Assembly: GCA_026989435.1 (NCBI GenBank)
Contig: JALSJI010000048.1
Coordinates: forward strand, 1 to 64,000
From: Sulfurovum sp.
GTDB taxonomy: Bacteria; Campylobacterota; Campylobacteria; Campylobacterales; Sulfurovaceae
Reading direction: 5' to 3'
Length of the DNA: 64,000 nucleotides
Every line of letters starts with the position of its first letter. Position 1 is the first letter of the stretch. Position numbers and translations under genes: made by a program. A model generated the notes under the pieces. The model was not told the DNA's origin. It was given only the letters and a program-made list of their open reading frames with translations, and made no database searches. Shown piece after piece: positions 51,213 through 61,997 of the stretch.

Positions 51213-53225
51213 TTACTTGACTATAAGTATAGCTGACATACTAGCATCTAATGCTAAATCAATAGTTACCGACCCGGTAAGACCGTCACCTACTTTGTAG
51301 TAGCAGTTTGCTTGTGGGCTCACGGTACTACACTGCGTAAATGATGGTTGTGGTGTATAGTTAAAAAAGTTAATTGAGCCCATTTTATACACCACATCAC
51401 CCATATGACTTACTGTAAAGTCACCTGTATTATAGGTAGGTGCATCTTCTGCTAAGTTATCTTGGTCTGAGAGAAGTACTGCTATACCCCACTCTTTTTG
51501 TAAGTCTGCAAAGGTTTTACGCTCTACTCCTGCAGCTTTATTGACTGCATCTACTACAGCTTTTTCATCTTCTGAAGTGGTATGCATGATGTCATGCAGC
51601 AGTTGAGCCCCACCATAATTACGTGTAAGGAAAGTACCAAAGGCACTTACTTTGGAATAATCTGCTAAAGCACCACTCCATGTAGTAAGTGAAAGTGTAT
51701 TGTTGTCATTAAATCGTCCGTATCTGCCCTCTTCATTATTTGCTTCACCTGCAGAGCCATCTGCAGGCAGTACACCTCTTGGCCCCTTATGGTTGATCTT
51801 TGTGGCTATCATATCTTCTGTGGTCTCTGCTAGCATCTCAGCCAGCCAAGTATCGCTATTTCCACCCCGTAAAACGCCTTTTTGATAAAACTCTATCATA
51901 TGCACAAACTCATGTGCCAGAGTACTCACAACCTCTTTTGGCCATGCATGGTCTATGCTCCAAGAACTTTCCTCGTCACCATTGGCAAACATCACTGCAT
52001 CGATGTAGAACATCACACGTTCATTGGAGCTATATGATGTATTCGTTTTTTTATAGTTGTCTTTTGAGTAAAAGTACCCTATGACTCCACCATTTTCATT
52101 ATTATCATCATCTATATCTGTAAGCAATATAGTGATTTCATCATTTGCACCGATAAACATACTGTGCTTATCAGAAGCCTTTGCATTCCACTCTTCACCA
52201 TAGATGTTGGTCACCCAGTCGTAGATATCATTATTGTCTCCACTTTGTAAAAAAGTCTCCGCTAAAGCATCTACCATCGCTTGTGTAACACATTTGGTTT
52301 TTTTACATCCTACACCAAAACTATCATTGGATACCCAAATATTCAGTGTTTTATTTCCAAATACCGTAGAAATATCAGAGACTACCTTTCTAGCTGTGGC
52401 TAAAGTTCCACTACTAGTATCTCTAGTATCTACTGAAGTATAAAAGATTTTTGAAGTATTTACTGTATCTTTTTTTTGAGGTGCTAGATTGGTATTGACT
52501 ATTTTACTCGCTCTTGTAGTGTTAGTATTTTTTAGAAATTTTTTGACATTTTTGTTAAACGCTTGTATATACGCCGGAGCATGTCTACCTCTTTTAGCAT
52601 ATATCTGAGTAGAGGCACGCTTCATACTCTTTTGGGTTTGTACCGTTTTTCTATTGTGAGTAAGGGTAGGAGATGATGTCTGAGTTTCACTACTATTACT
52701 TAAAAGTACATATACACTTTTAGGTGAAGTTCCAATACTATAAGAGTTTGATCCGTTTAAAGTTTTAACTTCATACGTATGAGCTACAGATTCATTTTCA
52801 TCTTCGATGGTTATCGTGAAGTCTTTACTAATACTATTATTACCCAAATCTGTAACTTGTATAGTAACCTCGTAGATATTATCACTATCTATATCAGTAG
52901 GATTTTCATAGTCAGGTTTTTCTTTAAATATCAATGTTCCAGTAGATTTATCAATTGCAAATTTATCTTTATCTACACCACCCTTAATGGTATACTCAAG
53001 TTCAGTTTGGTCAGATGCTTGTATATCCGCAATATATCTTTTATTTTCTTTCTTTGACAAACTTTCACTTGTCTGAAAAATAGGTTTAGTTTTATCATTA
53101 ATTATGGGTATTGGACTTGGTGTGGGATTTTGTATGCTTGTCGGACTTGAGCTACCTCCGCCTTCACACCCCATAAAAAGTAGTGACGCTGCTACTAAAG
53201 AGAGATGTTTAAAGGTGTAAGTCAT
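51213..53225 (-). CDS. Lipoprotein with a cadherin-like domain and a zinc metallopeptidase domain (M30/hyicolysin-like)
   Basis: LLFMGCEGGG lipobox; cadherin-like DKFAIDKSTGTLIFKEKPDYENPTD; VSTLAHEFVHMIEFYQKG (HExxH). Confidence 0.8.
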   Translation of the reverse strand: MTYTFKHLSLVAASLLFMGCEGGGSSSPTSIQNPTPSPIPIINDKTKPIFQTSESLSKKENKRYIADIQASDQTELEYTIKGGVDKDKFAIDKSTGTLIFKEKPDYENPTDIDSDNIYEVTIQVTDLGNNSISKDFTITIEDENESVAHTYEVKTLNGSNSYSIGTSPKSVYVLLSNSSETQTSSPTLTHNRKTVQTQKSMKRASTQIYAKRGRHAPAYIQAFNKNVKKFLKNTNTTRASKIVNTNLAPQKKDTVNTSKIFYTSVDTRDTSSGTLATARKVVSDISTVFGNKTLNIWVSNDSFGVGCKKTKCVTQAMVDALAETFLQSGDNNDIYDWVTNIYGEEWNAKASDKHSMFIGANDEITILLTDIDDDNNENGGVIGYFYSKDNYKKTNTSYSSNERVMFYIDAVMFANGDEESSWSIDHAWPKEVVSTLAHEFVHMIEFYQKGVLRGGNSDTWLAEMLAETTEDMIATKINHKGPRGVLPADGSAGEANNEEGRYGRFNDNNTLSLTTWSGALADYSKVSAFGTFLTRNYGGAQLLHDIMHTTSEDEKAVVDAVNKAAGVERKTFADLQKEWGIAVLLSDQDNLAEDAPTYNTGDFTVSHMGDVVYKMGSINFFNYTPQPSFTQCSTVSPQANCYYKVGDGLTGSVTIDLALDASMSAILIVK

Positions 53226-53355
53226 GTGTTTTCCTTATTTTAGTAAAAAAGTATGTTAAAGTGATACTCTATACTCGTGTAATAATATATTACGATATTT
53301 AATTAATCTCAGTATACAGAAAAAATGTCAAAAAATGTCAAAAAACGACTTAATC

Positions 53356-54417
53356 TTACCCACCGCGTAAAACATCTAAAACATTGGTAGCATAACAGCC
53401 TTTAGGAAGCACAAAAGAAAGCTCATAATGTGCCTTCTCTTCCACGTAAGTTTTACTAAGTTCAGTCACTTGTACCCATGCGTAACGTCTGGTACCATGT
53501 AAGCTCAACTCTTCTACAAAAGGTGTTTCGAGTATGCCTGCCGTAGCTAAAGAGACTTTGGCTTTTTTACCCGCTAGTAGTCCTGCCGGGGCTATGTCTT
53601 TGTTTGCAAACCTTTTGGCTTCTTCTTCTAGGTTTTCTACGTTAAAGAGTCTGCCATACGGGTAGTGCATCATCACATCTCCCTCTACTAGTTTAAAAAA
53701 GTTTGGCTGTGCCTTTGTGCCTTTGAGCGAACCTTCCGGCAGTCCCATCACCTGTTCTGTCTCACGCTCTGAAAATTTTTCAAGTAACAAATTAAGCTCC
53801 ATACGCCGTGAGAGCCACTTGTTAAAAAGGTAAGACTGGTACGACCCCATAAGAAACTCTTTTTTCTTACGGTCACGCATCTTTAACTCTCCACTTAAAA
53901 GCTTTTTGCCATCTTCCCAGTTGTTACCATCGGTGCCAAAACGTTGGTTACCAAAGTAGTTGGGTACGCCGTTTGCTTTTATCCACTTTAGTACGGAGTC
54001 TAGTTTGTCTTTTTGTACCCCTAACACTTTTTTAAGGCGTATTTTAAAACGGTTGCCTTTTAGGTGTCCTACACGTATCTTGTTGTTGTGTCTTACACTA
54101 GAGAGTATCTTTATCTTCTCATGGCTAAATGCTTTTAACTTCTCTTCATGTATCGCCATGATGGAGATGTGCTGTATGGTCATGGCATGTTTGTCTTTTA
54201 GCCCCGCATATCCTATATCACGTCTGCGTATACCTAGACGGGTAGAGAAGACATCGAGCATCTCCCATGTGGTCATCTCTTTTTTGCGTACCTTGAGGAT
54301 GAGATGTTCGCCCTCCCCGCTAAATTCATAAAGCGGTATCTCCTCTACGCTAAAGTCACGTGCCGAGGAGTTAAAGACAAATTCATTCTTTATATTTAGC
54401 GGGTAGATTACTCTCAT
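53356..54417 (-). CDS. truD: tRNA pseudouridine(13) synthase TruD
   Basis: DFSVEEIPLYEFSGEGEHLILKVRKKEMTTWE, GYAGLKDKHAMTIQHISI, NYFGNQRFG. Confidence 0.95.
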   Translation of the reverse strand: MRVIYPLNIKNEFVFNSSARDFSVEEIPLYEFSGEGEHLILKVRKKEMTTWEMLDVFSTRLGIRRRDIGYAGLKDKHAMTIQHISIMAIHEEKLKAFSHEKIKILSSVRHNNKIRVGHLKGNRFKIRLKKVLGVQKDKLDSVLKWIKANGVPNYFGNQRFGTDGNNWEDGKKLLSGELKMRDRKKKEFLMGSYQSYLFNKWLSRRMELNLLLEKFSERETEQVMGLPEGSLKGTKAQPNFFKLVEGDVMMHYPYGRLFNVENLEEEAKRFANKDIAPAGLLAGKKAKVSLATAGILETPFVEELSLHGTRRYAWVQVTELSKTYVEEKAHYELSFVLPKGCYATNVLDVLRGG

Positions 54418-54501
54418 TACCTAGCTTTCTCTTTTGATATCGGTTTTGTTAAGACTATTTTAGCTAAAAAATGTATAATCGCACTAATTCAAAATAAGGT
54501 T

Positions 54502-55182
54502 ATGCATTTGAAACCGACAAACAAAACACTGCTCATCTTTGATCTAGACGGCACGCTTATCGATTCGGCGTCGGACCTGGCAAAGGCAGTCAACCACATG
54601 TTGTGTTACTTAGATAAAAAACCTTTTGATGAAGAACAAATACATCACTGGGTAGGCAATGGCGCTCTAACCTTGGTAAAACGTGCACTGCTTGGTAAAA
54701 GAGAACTTGACGAGACATTAGATACGGACTATACGGAAAAAGCCCTCCATATTTTTTTAGACTATTATCGGGCAAACCTTTGCTATGCTACAAAACCCTA
54801 TCCGGATGTCTTAACTACCCTGACAAACCTCAAAAAGAAAGGCTATACCTTGGCTATTGTGACCAACAAACCCTATGCCTTTGTAACACCCATACTCAAA
54901 AGTTTGAAGATGGATGGACTCTTTGCGAAAATACTGGGCGGCGACAGCCTAGCAGAAAAAAAACCTCACCCTGCTCCTCTCTTACATGTTTGCAAGACTT
55001 TGGGTATCGCTGTTGAAGCCTCTGTTATGGTAGGAGATTCCAAAAACGACATCTTGGCTGCCAATGCCTGTAAAATGGACTCTGTAGGTGTCACCTACGG
55101 CTATAATTACGGAGAGGATATCGCTACGTACAAACCTGACTTTATGATAGATAATTTTTCAGAGCTAAATAGTATTTTATAG
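54502..55182 (+). CDS. gph: Phosphoglycolate phosphatase (HAD superfamily)
   Basis: LIFDLDGTLIDSASDLAKAVN, LAIVTNKP, KPHPAPLLHVCK, MVGDSKNDILAANACKMDSVGVTYGYNYGE. Confidence 0.93.
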   Translation: MHLKPTNKTLLIFDLDGTLIDSASDLAKAVNHMLCYLDKKPFDEEQIHHWVGNGALTLVKRALLGKRELDETLDTDYTEKALHIFLDYYRANLCYATKPYPDVLTTLTNLKKKGYTLAIVTNKPYAFVTPILKSLKMDGLFAKILGGDSLAEKKPHPAPLLHVCKTLGIAVEASVMVGDSKNDILAANACKMDSVGVTYGYNYGEDIATYKPDFMIDNFSELNSIL

Positions 55183-55190
55183 AGTTAATA

Positions 55191-56642
55191 ATGATTAATA
55201 AGCATACTAAAACACATAACAAAGTGGCCATTGTTGGCGGAGGTGTGGCAGGAAGTACGGCTGCCCTCTATTTTGGAGCTATGGGAATGGACGTGACACT
55301 CTTTGAGAAAGAGTCCTTCCTCATTAGCGGTCCTCCTTTTTGCCACCTGCATGCCGGCGGCAATCTCTATCGCGAAATAAGCGATGCACAATGCATAAGT
55401 CTACTAAGACAATCGATAGATTTCTTACGTTTCTACCCTTATATCGTGGACTACCGCCCTACCGTCATTGCCCTGCCTACTACAGATAAGAGCAGCCCCA
55501 AAGCCCTGCTTCCCAGACTAAAACTGCTTCAAGAAGAGTATAAAAAACTGATTGATAAAGACCCGAATAACGAAGTGTTGGGAAAATATGAAAACTACTA
55601 CCGACTCTTTAGTAAAAAGCAGTTGCACGCACTAAGAAAAAAGGAAATCGTACAAAATCCAAGCTCTCTGCAAGAGTGGATGATACCAGTAGCCCAACAT
55701 ATCGATTTCGACAAGGTGCAGTTCCCCCTTATTATGGTACAAGAGTATGGACTCAACCTCTTTAGACTCTCTGCTGGCATCTCACTGAGTTTGGAAGCCA
55801 TAAAGAATATACGGCTACACGTGCAAAGCATTGTCCATAACGTACAACAAAATAACGCAATAGATGGCTGGAGTCTCTCTTATGTTCAAAATGACACAAG
55901 CCATACGGAACACTTTAGCTATCTCATCAATGCGGCAGGATTTCGTACAGGTAAAATAGATGACTTCATAGGAGCACCCTGCGAGCGTATGGTAGAGTTC
56001 AAAGCAGCCTACGTTACCCGATGCAGTGCCTATGAAAATATCAAATTTCCCGAAATCATCTTTCATGGCAAACGAGGCACGCCAGAAGGCATGGGACAGT
56101 TCACGCCTTACCCTAACGGCTACTTTCAACTCCATGCAATGACCCATGAAATTACACTGTATGAAGATGGCCTAGTGGCCAACACCGCTCTTAGTTGCCA
56201 ACCCAAACTAGGCAAAGATTTCATAGACAAAATAGAAAAAGAGTGGAAAGAAGAAGAGACCCGCACACGTACCAATGCTGCCATACAACACCTCTCACAA
56301 TACATACCCTCTTTTTCTACTGCAAATGTAGGAAGCAAACCGCTCTTTGGTGCACAACAAATCCCTGGAGATGACCCTACTTTACGCGTGGCAGAAGTAT
56401 CTTTCCCTCGTGCACATTATGCACGTTGTGAAGTAGTCAAGGTTTCTTCGGTATTAGATATGTGTGAAGCCATAGCGAATGATATGCTAGAGTGTGGGGT
56501 CTTAGAGAAAGTATGTAAAAAAGAAGATTTTATATTTAAAAATATACAAGAGTCAGAACTCCATGCCTTAGCACAAGAGATAGCCCTCTCGAGGGACTAC
56601 CCTCGTGCTTTAGCAGAGAGGACTACGTCAAAGAAGAACTAA
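55191..56642 (+). CDS. FAD-dependent oxidoreductase
   Basis: KVAIVGGGVAGSTAALYFGAMGMDVTLFEKE; INAAGFRTGKIDDF. Confidence 0.8.
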   Translation: MINKHTKTHNKVAIVGGGVAGSTAALYFGAMGMDVTLFEKESFLISGPPFCHLHAGGNLYREISDAQCISLLRQSIDFLRFYPYIVDYRPTVIALPTTDKSSPKALLPRLKLLQEEYKKLIDKDPNNEVLGKYENYYRLFSKKQLHALRKKEIVQNPSSLQEWMIPVAQHIDFDKVQFPLIMVQEYGLNLFRLSAGISLSLEAIKNIRLHVQSIVHNVQQNNAIDGWSLSYVQNDTSHTEHFSYLINAAGFRTGKIDDFIGAPCERMVEFKAAYVTRCSAYENIKFPEIIFHGKRGTPEGMGQFTPYPNGYFQLHAMTHEITLYEDGLVANTALSCQPKLGKDFIDKIEKEWKEEETRTRTNAAIQHLSQYIPSFSTANVGSKPLFGAQQIPGDDPTLRVAEVSFPRAHYARCEVVKVSSVLDMCEAIANDMLECGVLEKVCKKEDFIFKNIQESELHALAQEIALSRDYPRALAERTTSKKN

Positions 56643-56663
56643 GATATTCTTAGTTCTTCTTTG
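56629..56663. terminator. Bidirectional stem-loop between convergent genes
   Basis: CAAAGAAGAACTAAGA-TAT-TCTTAGTTCTTCTTTG: 16 bp perfect stem with a 3 nt loop spanning both stop codons. Confidence 0.85.
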
Positions 56664-58047
56664 TCATTTTGAATGAGTACTTGGCTATTTTAGTTTTTCT
56701 ATATATCTGTAAATTATATGAACCAGCTTCCAAAGTTACATCTTGAGTTATTGCATCTATAGTATATAATCTATTAGACAGAGAAGTAATAGGTATCTCT
56801 GCACCATCATCACTTATGAATCTTGCATCTAAATCATTGTAATATTCTTCTGTTCCCGCAAGTAAACTCATATCTACAGTGTATTCCCCTGCCTCACTAA
56901 TAGTTATACGATACCTATCAATATTATCTGTTCCCCTAAGTGAGTTTAAATCATCTCTAGTAAAATTAAGTGAACCAGTGATACCCGTTGTTACTTCTGC
57001 CATAGTAAGTGGAGCTGCCATACTTGGTGTGTCGTTGGGTTCTTTGTCACTGTTTTGTTTTAAACCGTTTATGATAGATGGATACAAAGAAAAAGCATAT
57101 TTCATTTTATCATTTCCACTATATATCCTTATCTTGTGTTTTCCCTTAGCAAGCGTGATTTCTTTTCTAAGATTATATGCATATGTACCATAAAAAGTTA
57201 AATCCCCTGAAGTCATAGGCGTTTCTGCTTCATTTTCATCTATAAACCTTACGTCTGTTCTTACATAAGTGCTTGAGCCAGGTAATTTATTCATAAAGAA
57301 AGTATATTTTCCTGCTTTAGTAATGTCTATACTATAGTAGTCTGTGTCGTCAGAACCTCTAAGTGAGTTGTAGGCATCTCTTGTGACATGTAGTGAACCG
57401 TTGATGTCATTCATCGCTTCAGTGGGTGTGATGGGAGCAGCCATACTTGGGGTGTCGTTTATTTCTTTGTCTTTGCCTTGTACCAAACCGTTCTCTACAG
57501 AAGGGTGGAGACTAAAAGCGTATTTAGTCTTACTTGTACCTCTTTTTATTTTTATATAGTAGGTACCATCTTTTATTACAGTAAATGTATTTCTAAGATG
57601 TTTATCTGCATCATAAAGCTTATTTTTATCATTGAGAGGTGTTTCTTGGTTATTCATATCTATGAGTGTTATCTCTGAACGTGTAAAACCTTCCGTTCCA
57701 GGCAACATATTCATGAAAAAAGTATACGTTTCGCTAGCATTGTTAGAGGAAAGACTTATTTTATAGCAGTCTTCAGTATTGTCCTTTTCTATGTTCAAGT
57801 CACCATTGACCTCTTTACCCAAAGCAAAAGCAGTTTGTGTACCTTGACATAAAGCAGTGTTTGTACTGGGTGCAGGTAAGTTTCCTGTTGTTGGCGTTTG
57901 TGTGTTTGGTGTATTTGTACCTGATTGTGTCGTAGTAGTAGCAGGGCTTGTTCCTCCACCTCCACCACCACATGCCAAAAGCATAAAAGCAAGTGCTGTT
58001 GAAGTAGAGTATTTTGTTAGGTTTTTTATCATTTTTTCCTCTTTCAT
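56650..58047 (-). CDS. Lipoprotein with three tandem PPC-like (pre-peptidase C-terminal) repeats
   Basis: FMLLACGGGGGG lipobox; recurring DxDxYxIxxxxAGxYTFFMNxLPG...YAFSLxPSxxNGLxQxxDKExNDTPSMAAPxT. Confidence 0.85.
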   Translation of the reverse strand: MKEEKMIKNLTKYSTSTALAFMLLACGGGGGGTSPATTTTQSGTNTPNTQTPTTGNLPAPSTNTALCQGTQTAFALGKEVNGDLNIEKDNTEDCYKISLSSNNASETYTFFMNMLPGTEGFTRSEITLIDMNNQETPLNDKNKLYDADKHLRNTFTVIKDGTYYIKIKRGTSKTKYAFSLHPSVENGLVQGKDKEINDTPSMAAPITPTEAMNDINGSLHVTRDAYNSLRGSDDTDYYSIDITKAGKYTFFMNKLPGSSTYVRTDVRFIDENEAETPMTSGDLTFYGTYAYNLRKEITLAKGKHKIRIYSGNDKMKYAFSLYPSIINGLKQNSDKEPNDTPSMAAPLTMAEVTTGITGSLNFTRDDLNSLRGTDNIDRYRITISEAGEYTVDMSLLAGTEEYYNDLDARFISDDGAEIPITSLSNRLYTIDAITQDVTLEAGSYNLQIYRKTKIAKYSFKMTKKN

Positions 58048-58112
58048 TAAATTTTAATGAAATAAGTGTACCCCCCCTATTTTAAAATAGGCTTAATCAA
58101 CAAGCAAGTCTC

Positions 58113-58940
58113 TTAAAAGTGATGACTCTCACACCTAAATCTCTCATCATTCCTAGCTACTTTTGCAAACACCGTTAAAGGGGTTTGAGTCTCTTCTGCT
58201 ATGGCTCTTATCTGCTTTAAGTCAACTTCTTTAAAGGAAATAAGCATTTCATACTCTTCCCCTGAAAGCCCTGTATTGTCATTGATAGTATTTAATATCT
58301 CATATCCATATTTATTAATATCTAATAATTTATTGGTATCACAAAAAAGCCCATCTGAGATGTCCATACCTGAAGTTAAAAAGGCTCTTGCTTTGGCTAC
58401 AAAAGATGCTCTTAATGTAGGTGCATAAAAGCGAGAATCTGGGGCTATTTTTTCTCCACGAAAAAGTGCATCAAGGTCTTTTTTACTCTCTCCTAACACA
58501 CCAGTATATGCTAACAAATCACCCTCGTTTAAAGTCGTACGCAAAAGTGGATGGTCACTTTTGGAGATAATGGTAATGCTTAAGTGAAGTTTGTCGCCTC
58601 CTATAGTGTCACCCCCTATGATTTCACAACCATACTCTGCGGCTGTGGCTTGCATACTTTGGGTAAGTTCGTCTATCTCCTCATAGCTAAGATCTCTAGG
58701 GAGGGAAACCGTTACCAAAGCATACTTGGGCTTGGCATTCATCGCTATGGCATCAGAGATGTTAACCAGCATAGCCTTTCGCCCTATTTGAGCCATGCTC
58801 ATCCATGCACGCTTAAAATGCACCTCCTCAAAAAAAGCATCCGTACTATAGAGCGTATCGTCTATGACAGCGGCATCATCCCCAATATGTTTTGATGCAA
58901 ATCTATCTATGAAATAGCTCTCTTTATCTATAATCCTCAT
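58113..58940 (-). CDS. thiL: Thiamine-monophosphate kinase
   Basis: IGDDAAVIDDTLYSTDAFFEEVHFKRAWMSMAQIGRKAMLVNISDAIAMNAKPKYALVTVSLP, EIIGGDTIGGDKLHLSITI, GMDISDGLF. Confidence 0.94.
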   Translation of the reverse strand: MRIIDKESYFIDRFASKHIGDDAAVIDDTLYSTDAFFEEVHFKRAWMSMAQIGRKAMLVNISDAIAMNAKPKYALVTVSLPRDLSYEEIDELTQSMQATAAEYGCEIIGGDTIGGDKLHLSITIISKSDHPLLRTTLNEGDLLAYTGVLGESKKDLDALFRGEKIAPDSRFYAPTLRASFVAKARAFLTSGMDISDGLFCDTNKLLDINKYGYEILNTINDNTGLSGEEYEMLISFKEVDLKQIRAIAEETQTPLTVFAKVARNDERFRCESHHF

Positions 58941-59063
58941 AAGCAGATTGTAACACAGTTTACAAAAATATTACGAGCTTGACCGATAACATTGTTTTTT
59001 GTAAACTCTATACGCTATACTAAAATATCTATACATTATAATTATACCGTTTGGAGTATTGAT

Positions 59064-60149
59064 ATGTCATATACACTGGAGACTAAAGCTTTTTTCTTTA
59101 ATGCAAAAACCGACTACCTCCCCTATTATAAATCTTTTACAATCACCCTTCCCCGCGATGCCGTAGCAAAAGATATCCTCCTTGCCGTACAAGCCAAAGA
59201 TGAAAACTTCTCCTTTCCCCAATCTAGACTCATTTTTAAAATCAATGATCTAATGCTTGAAGGCGACACGGCACTTAGTGATATCGTAAAGAGACTAGGT
59301 ACCCGACTACGTATTGATCCTGCCAATAGCTACCGCTCTTGTAATGGACTGATTTTTAATGATGAAGATTTTATGCAAAGCTATGCGCTCTTAGCCCCTT
59401 TTGCCACAGAGTCCGACAAGGCATACTATCAAACCCTCTATGCCCTGCACTATGCCTCTGAGACCGAAAGATTCAACCATCACTATATAGGAGATGCTAT
59501 CTTGGTCTTGGCATACCGTATGATTAGCCAGGGCAATGCCCACAAAGAGTCTATCCTTGAAGCAATTACTGCTCCTAGCTCCTCTTTATTTGACTGTGAA
59601 TATGAAAACAATCTTTTTCATGCGCAGGATCATACGGCATCCATAGAAGCTCTTAAGGAGATGGTACGTCAAGGCGACGGTGATGAGCACCCCTCGCTTA
59701 TGGATATGATTAAAAGACGTTTTGGCCTTACCGAAAAAGAGAAAAATATTACACTAAACAAAGCAAAGTTAGAAGCAGAGTTAGAGGGACTTGAGCAGAA
59801 AACTATCGCCTACTATGCAGGCAGCCAAAAAAAGAATGAAAAAAGTGTCTCAAAGAGTATCGCAGATCTTGGTACGAGAGAGATTACATTGTTACGAAAA
59901 TATAAACGCTCGGGACGCTCTGTTTTACAAGACAATAAAAATCTAGCGCTACGCAAAGCAGGTGCAATCATACTGGATGCCTACGATAGAGGAGCAGAAG
60001 TACTCATCGTTGACGATGAAGAGGATCTTGAAATGTTTTGTAGATATTTCAAAGAGATACAAAAGGTTACGGGAAGAGAAATACGAAATCTCGATCTCAT
60101 CGGTACAAAGGGTTTTTTGTTACAATCCCAAACGATACTACAGACGTAA
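59064..60149 (+). CDS. DUF5644-like protein with an N-terminal SdhB-ferredoxin-like domain lacking cysteines
   Basis: MSYTLETKAFFFNAKTDYLPYYKSFTITL... aligns by eye with SdhB MSQIKKVTLKTFRFNAETDYLPYYKHYEMEV; start trimmed. Confidence 0.7.
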   Translation: MSYTLETKAFFFNAKTDYLPYYKSFTITLPRDAVAKDILLAVQAKDENFSFPQSRLIFKINDLMLEGDTALSDIVKRLGTRLRIDPANSYRSCNGLIFNDEDFMQSYALLAPFATESDKAYYQTLYALHYASETERFNHHYIGDAILVLAYRMISQGNAHKESILEAITAPSSSLFDCEYENNLFHAQDHTASIEALKEMVRQGDGDEHPSLMDMIKRRFGLTEKEKNITLNKAKLEAELEGLEQKTIAYYAGSQKKNEKSVSKSIADLGTREITLLRKYKRSGRSVLQDNKNLALRKAGAIILDAYDRGAEVLIVDDEEDLEMFCRYFKEIQKVTGREIRNLDLIGTKGFLLQSQTILQT

Positions 60150-60257
60150 CATTTAAAAAAACTTCATACAAATCAGCCCCTCTTTGTTCTTAAAGTTAAA
60201 GTAAAAAGAGTAAAATATTAGCCATATCGACACTTCACAAAAAGGATACCCTCCACT

Positions 60258-61988
60258 ATGAGCAAAAACTCACATGTTACTATCTACGAGTATGATGCCG
60301 TTATCGTAGGCTCCGGACTCGCAGGGCTTGCTGCCGCCAGAGAACTGACCCTAGCAGGCAAAAAAACGGCAGTAATCACAAAACTTCACCCCCTACGCTC
60401 ACACTCGGGTGCGGCACAAGGCGGTATCAATGCAGCATTAGGAAAAGAGGACTCGACTGAGCTACATGAGTTTGATACCGTCAAAGGTTCAGACTACCTT
60501 GCCGACCAAGATTGCGTAGAGTTGATGTGTACCAAGGCCCCGGAGACTATCAGATGGGCAGAGCGTATGGGAGCAGTTTTTTCACGTAACGAAGAGGGAA
60601 ACATCGCAATAAGACCTTTTGGCGGACAGTCACAACCCCGTGCCTGTTACGCCAAAGACAGAACAGGACTTACCCTGCTTCAAACTATCTACGAACAGGC
60701 CTACCGCGCAGGTATTGAAGTCTATGATGAGTGGTATGCGGGTGATCTGCTCTATAAAGAGGGTAAAGTATCGGGAGTCGTGGCTTACAATATCAAAGAC
60801 TCTCAAGTAGCAATATTTAATGCCAAAGTCAGCATGTTTGCTACAGGCGGACACGGCAGAGCCTACAGGTTTAACTCGAATGCCCATGCCAATACGGGAG
60901 ATGCCCTCTCTATTGTAGCACGTCACGGTCTACCGCTGGAGGATATGGAGTTTGTACAGTTTCATCCCAGCGGACTGGGAGGCTCAGGTGTGCTTATCTC
61001 TGAAGCGGCACGCGGCGAAGGGGGACGCTTATATAACTCTCTTGGTGAACGTTTTATGGAAAAATATGCACCAAATGCCATGGAACTTGCAAGCCGTGAT
61101 GTCGTAAGCCGCGCCATCATGGAAGAGGTACGACAAGGACGTGGCGTAGGTAAAGACGGACAATCCGTTAAACTCGACCTCACGCATCTTGATCCCGAGA
61201 TCATTCTTACGCGTCTACCCGAACTGCGTGAACTTGCCATTGCCTTTCAGGGACAAGATATGCTTAAAGAGCCTATCCATATCTCAGCTACGGCACACTA
61301 CTCAATGGGCGGTATACCTACAAATATCAATACTCAGGTGCAAAAAAATGCAGCAGGTGATCTAGTAGAAGGCTTTTACGCTGCGGGCGAGTGTAGCTGT
61401 GTCTCGGTACACGGTGCCAACCGCTTGGGAGCCAACTCGGTTTTAGAGGCTCTCTTTTTTGGAAGACATGCAGGAGAGAATATGCTAAAGGCTCTCAACG
61501 AGGGGATTACGCTTCGGCCTGCCAAACCTGAAGATGCACAAAGATTTATCGATGAGATGAATACAATCAAAACATCTAACGGCAGCGAATCCGTGCCTAA
61601 ACTCAGAGAGGAGCTTCAAGCAGGTATGACGGCAGATGCCGGCGTATTTAGAAGTAAAACTTCTTTAGAGAGACAGCTTAAACTGATAGATGAACTGCTT
61701 GAAAGATTTAAGAATATCCGTATAGATGACAAATCAAACACCTTTAACACAGATCTGCAAGAGGCACTGGAACTTGGACATATGCTGGAGTATTCCAAAT
61801 TTATCGTAGTGGGTGCCTTGGAACGTGAAGAGAGTCGCGGCGGTCACTATCGCGAGGATTTTCCTGAACGAAACGATGAAAAATTTATGGTACATACCTA
61901 TGCAACAATGGACAAAGCGTATCAAATTAACATTGAGTGGGGCAAAGTAACGCCTGGAAAATTCGACCCCATGGAAAGAAAGTACTAG
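60258..61988 (+). CDS. sdhA: Succinate dehydrogenase/fumarate reductase flavoprotein subunit
   Basis: [86 protein letters not shown]. Confidence 0.96.
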   Translation: MSKNSHVTIYEYDAVIVGSGLAGLAAARELTLAGKKTAVITKLHPLRSHSGAAQGGINAALGKEDSTELHEFDTVKGSDYLADQDCVELMCTKAPETIRWAERMGAVFSRNEEGNIAIRPFGGQSQPRACYAKDRTGLTLLQTIYEQAYRAGIEVYDEWYAGDLLYKEGKVSGVVAYNIKDSQVAIFNAKVSMFATGGHGRAYRFNSNAHANTGDALSIVARHGLPLEDMEFVQFHPSGLGGSGVLISEAARGEGGRLYNSLGERFMEKYAPNAMELASRDVVSRAIMEEVRQGRGVGKDGQSVKLDLTHLDPEIILTRLPELRELAIAFQGQDMLKEPIHISATAHYSMGGIPTNINTQVQKNAAGDLVEGFYAAGECSCVSVHGANRLGANSVLEALFFGRHAGENMLKALNEGITLRPAKPEDAQRFIDEMNTIKTSNGSESVPKLREELQAGMTADAGVFRSKTSLERQLKLIDELLERFKNIRIDDKSNTFNTDLQEALELGHMLEYSKFIVVGALEREESRGGHYREDFPERNDEKFMVHTYATMDKAYQINIEWGKVTPGKFDPMERKY

Positions 61989-61997
61989 GAGAGCACT

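Noticed and set aside
56629-56663. Insertion-sequence terminal inverted repeat
   Set aside because: The two arms are only 3 nt apart and lie between convergent stops, which fits a terminator rather than an IS end
61376-61798. Antisense ORFs within sdhA
   Set aside because: Compositionally typical antisense artefacts of a strongly supported coding gene
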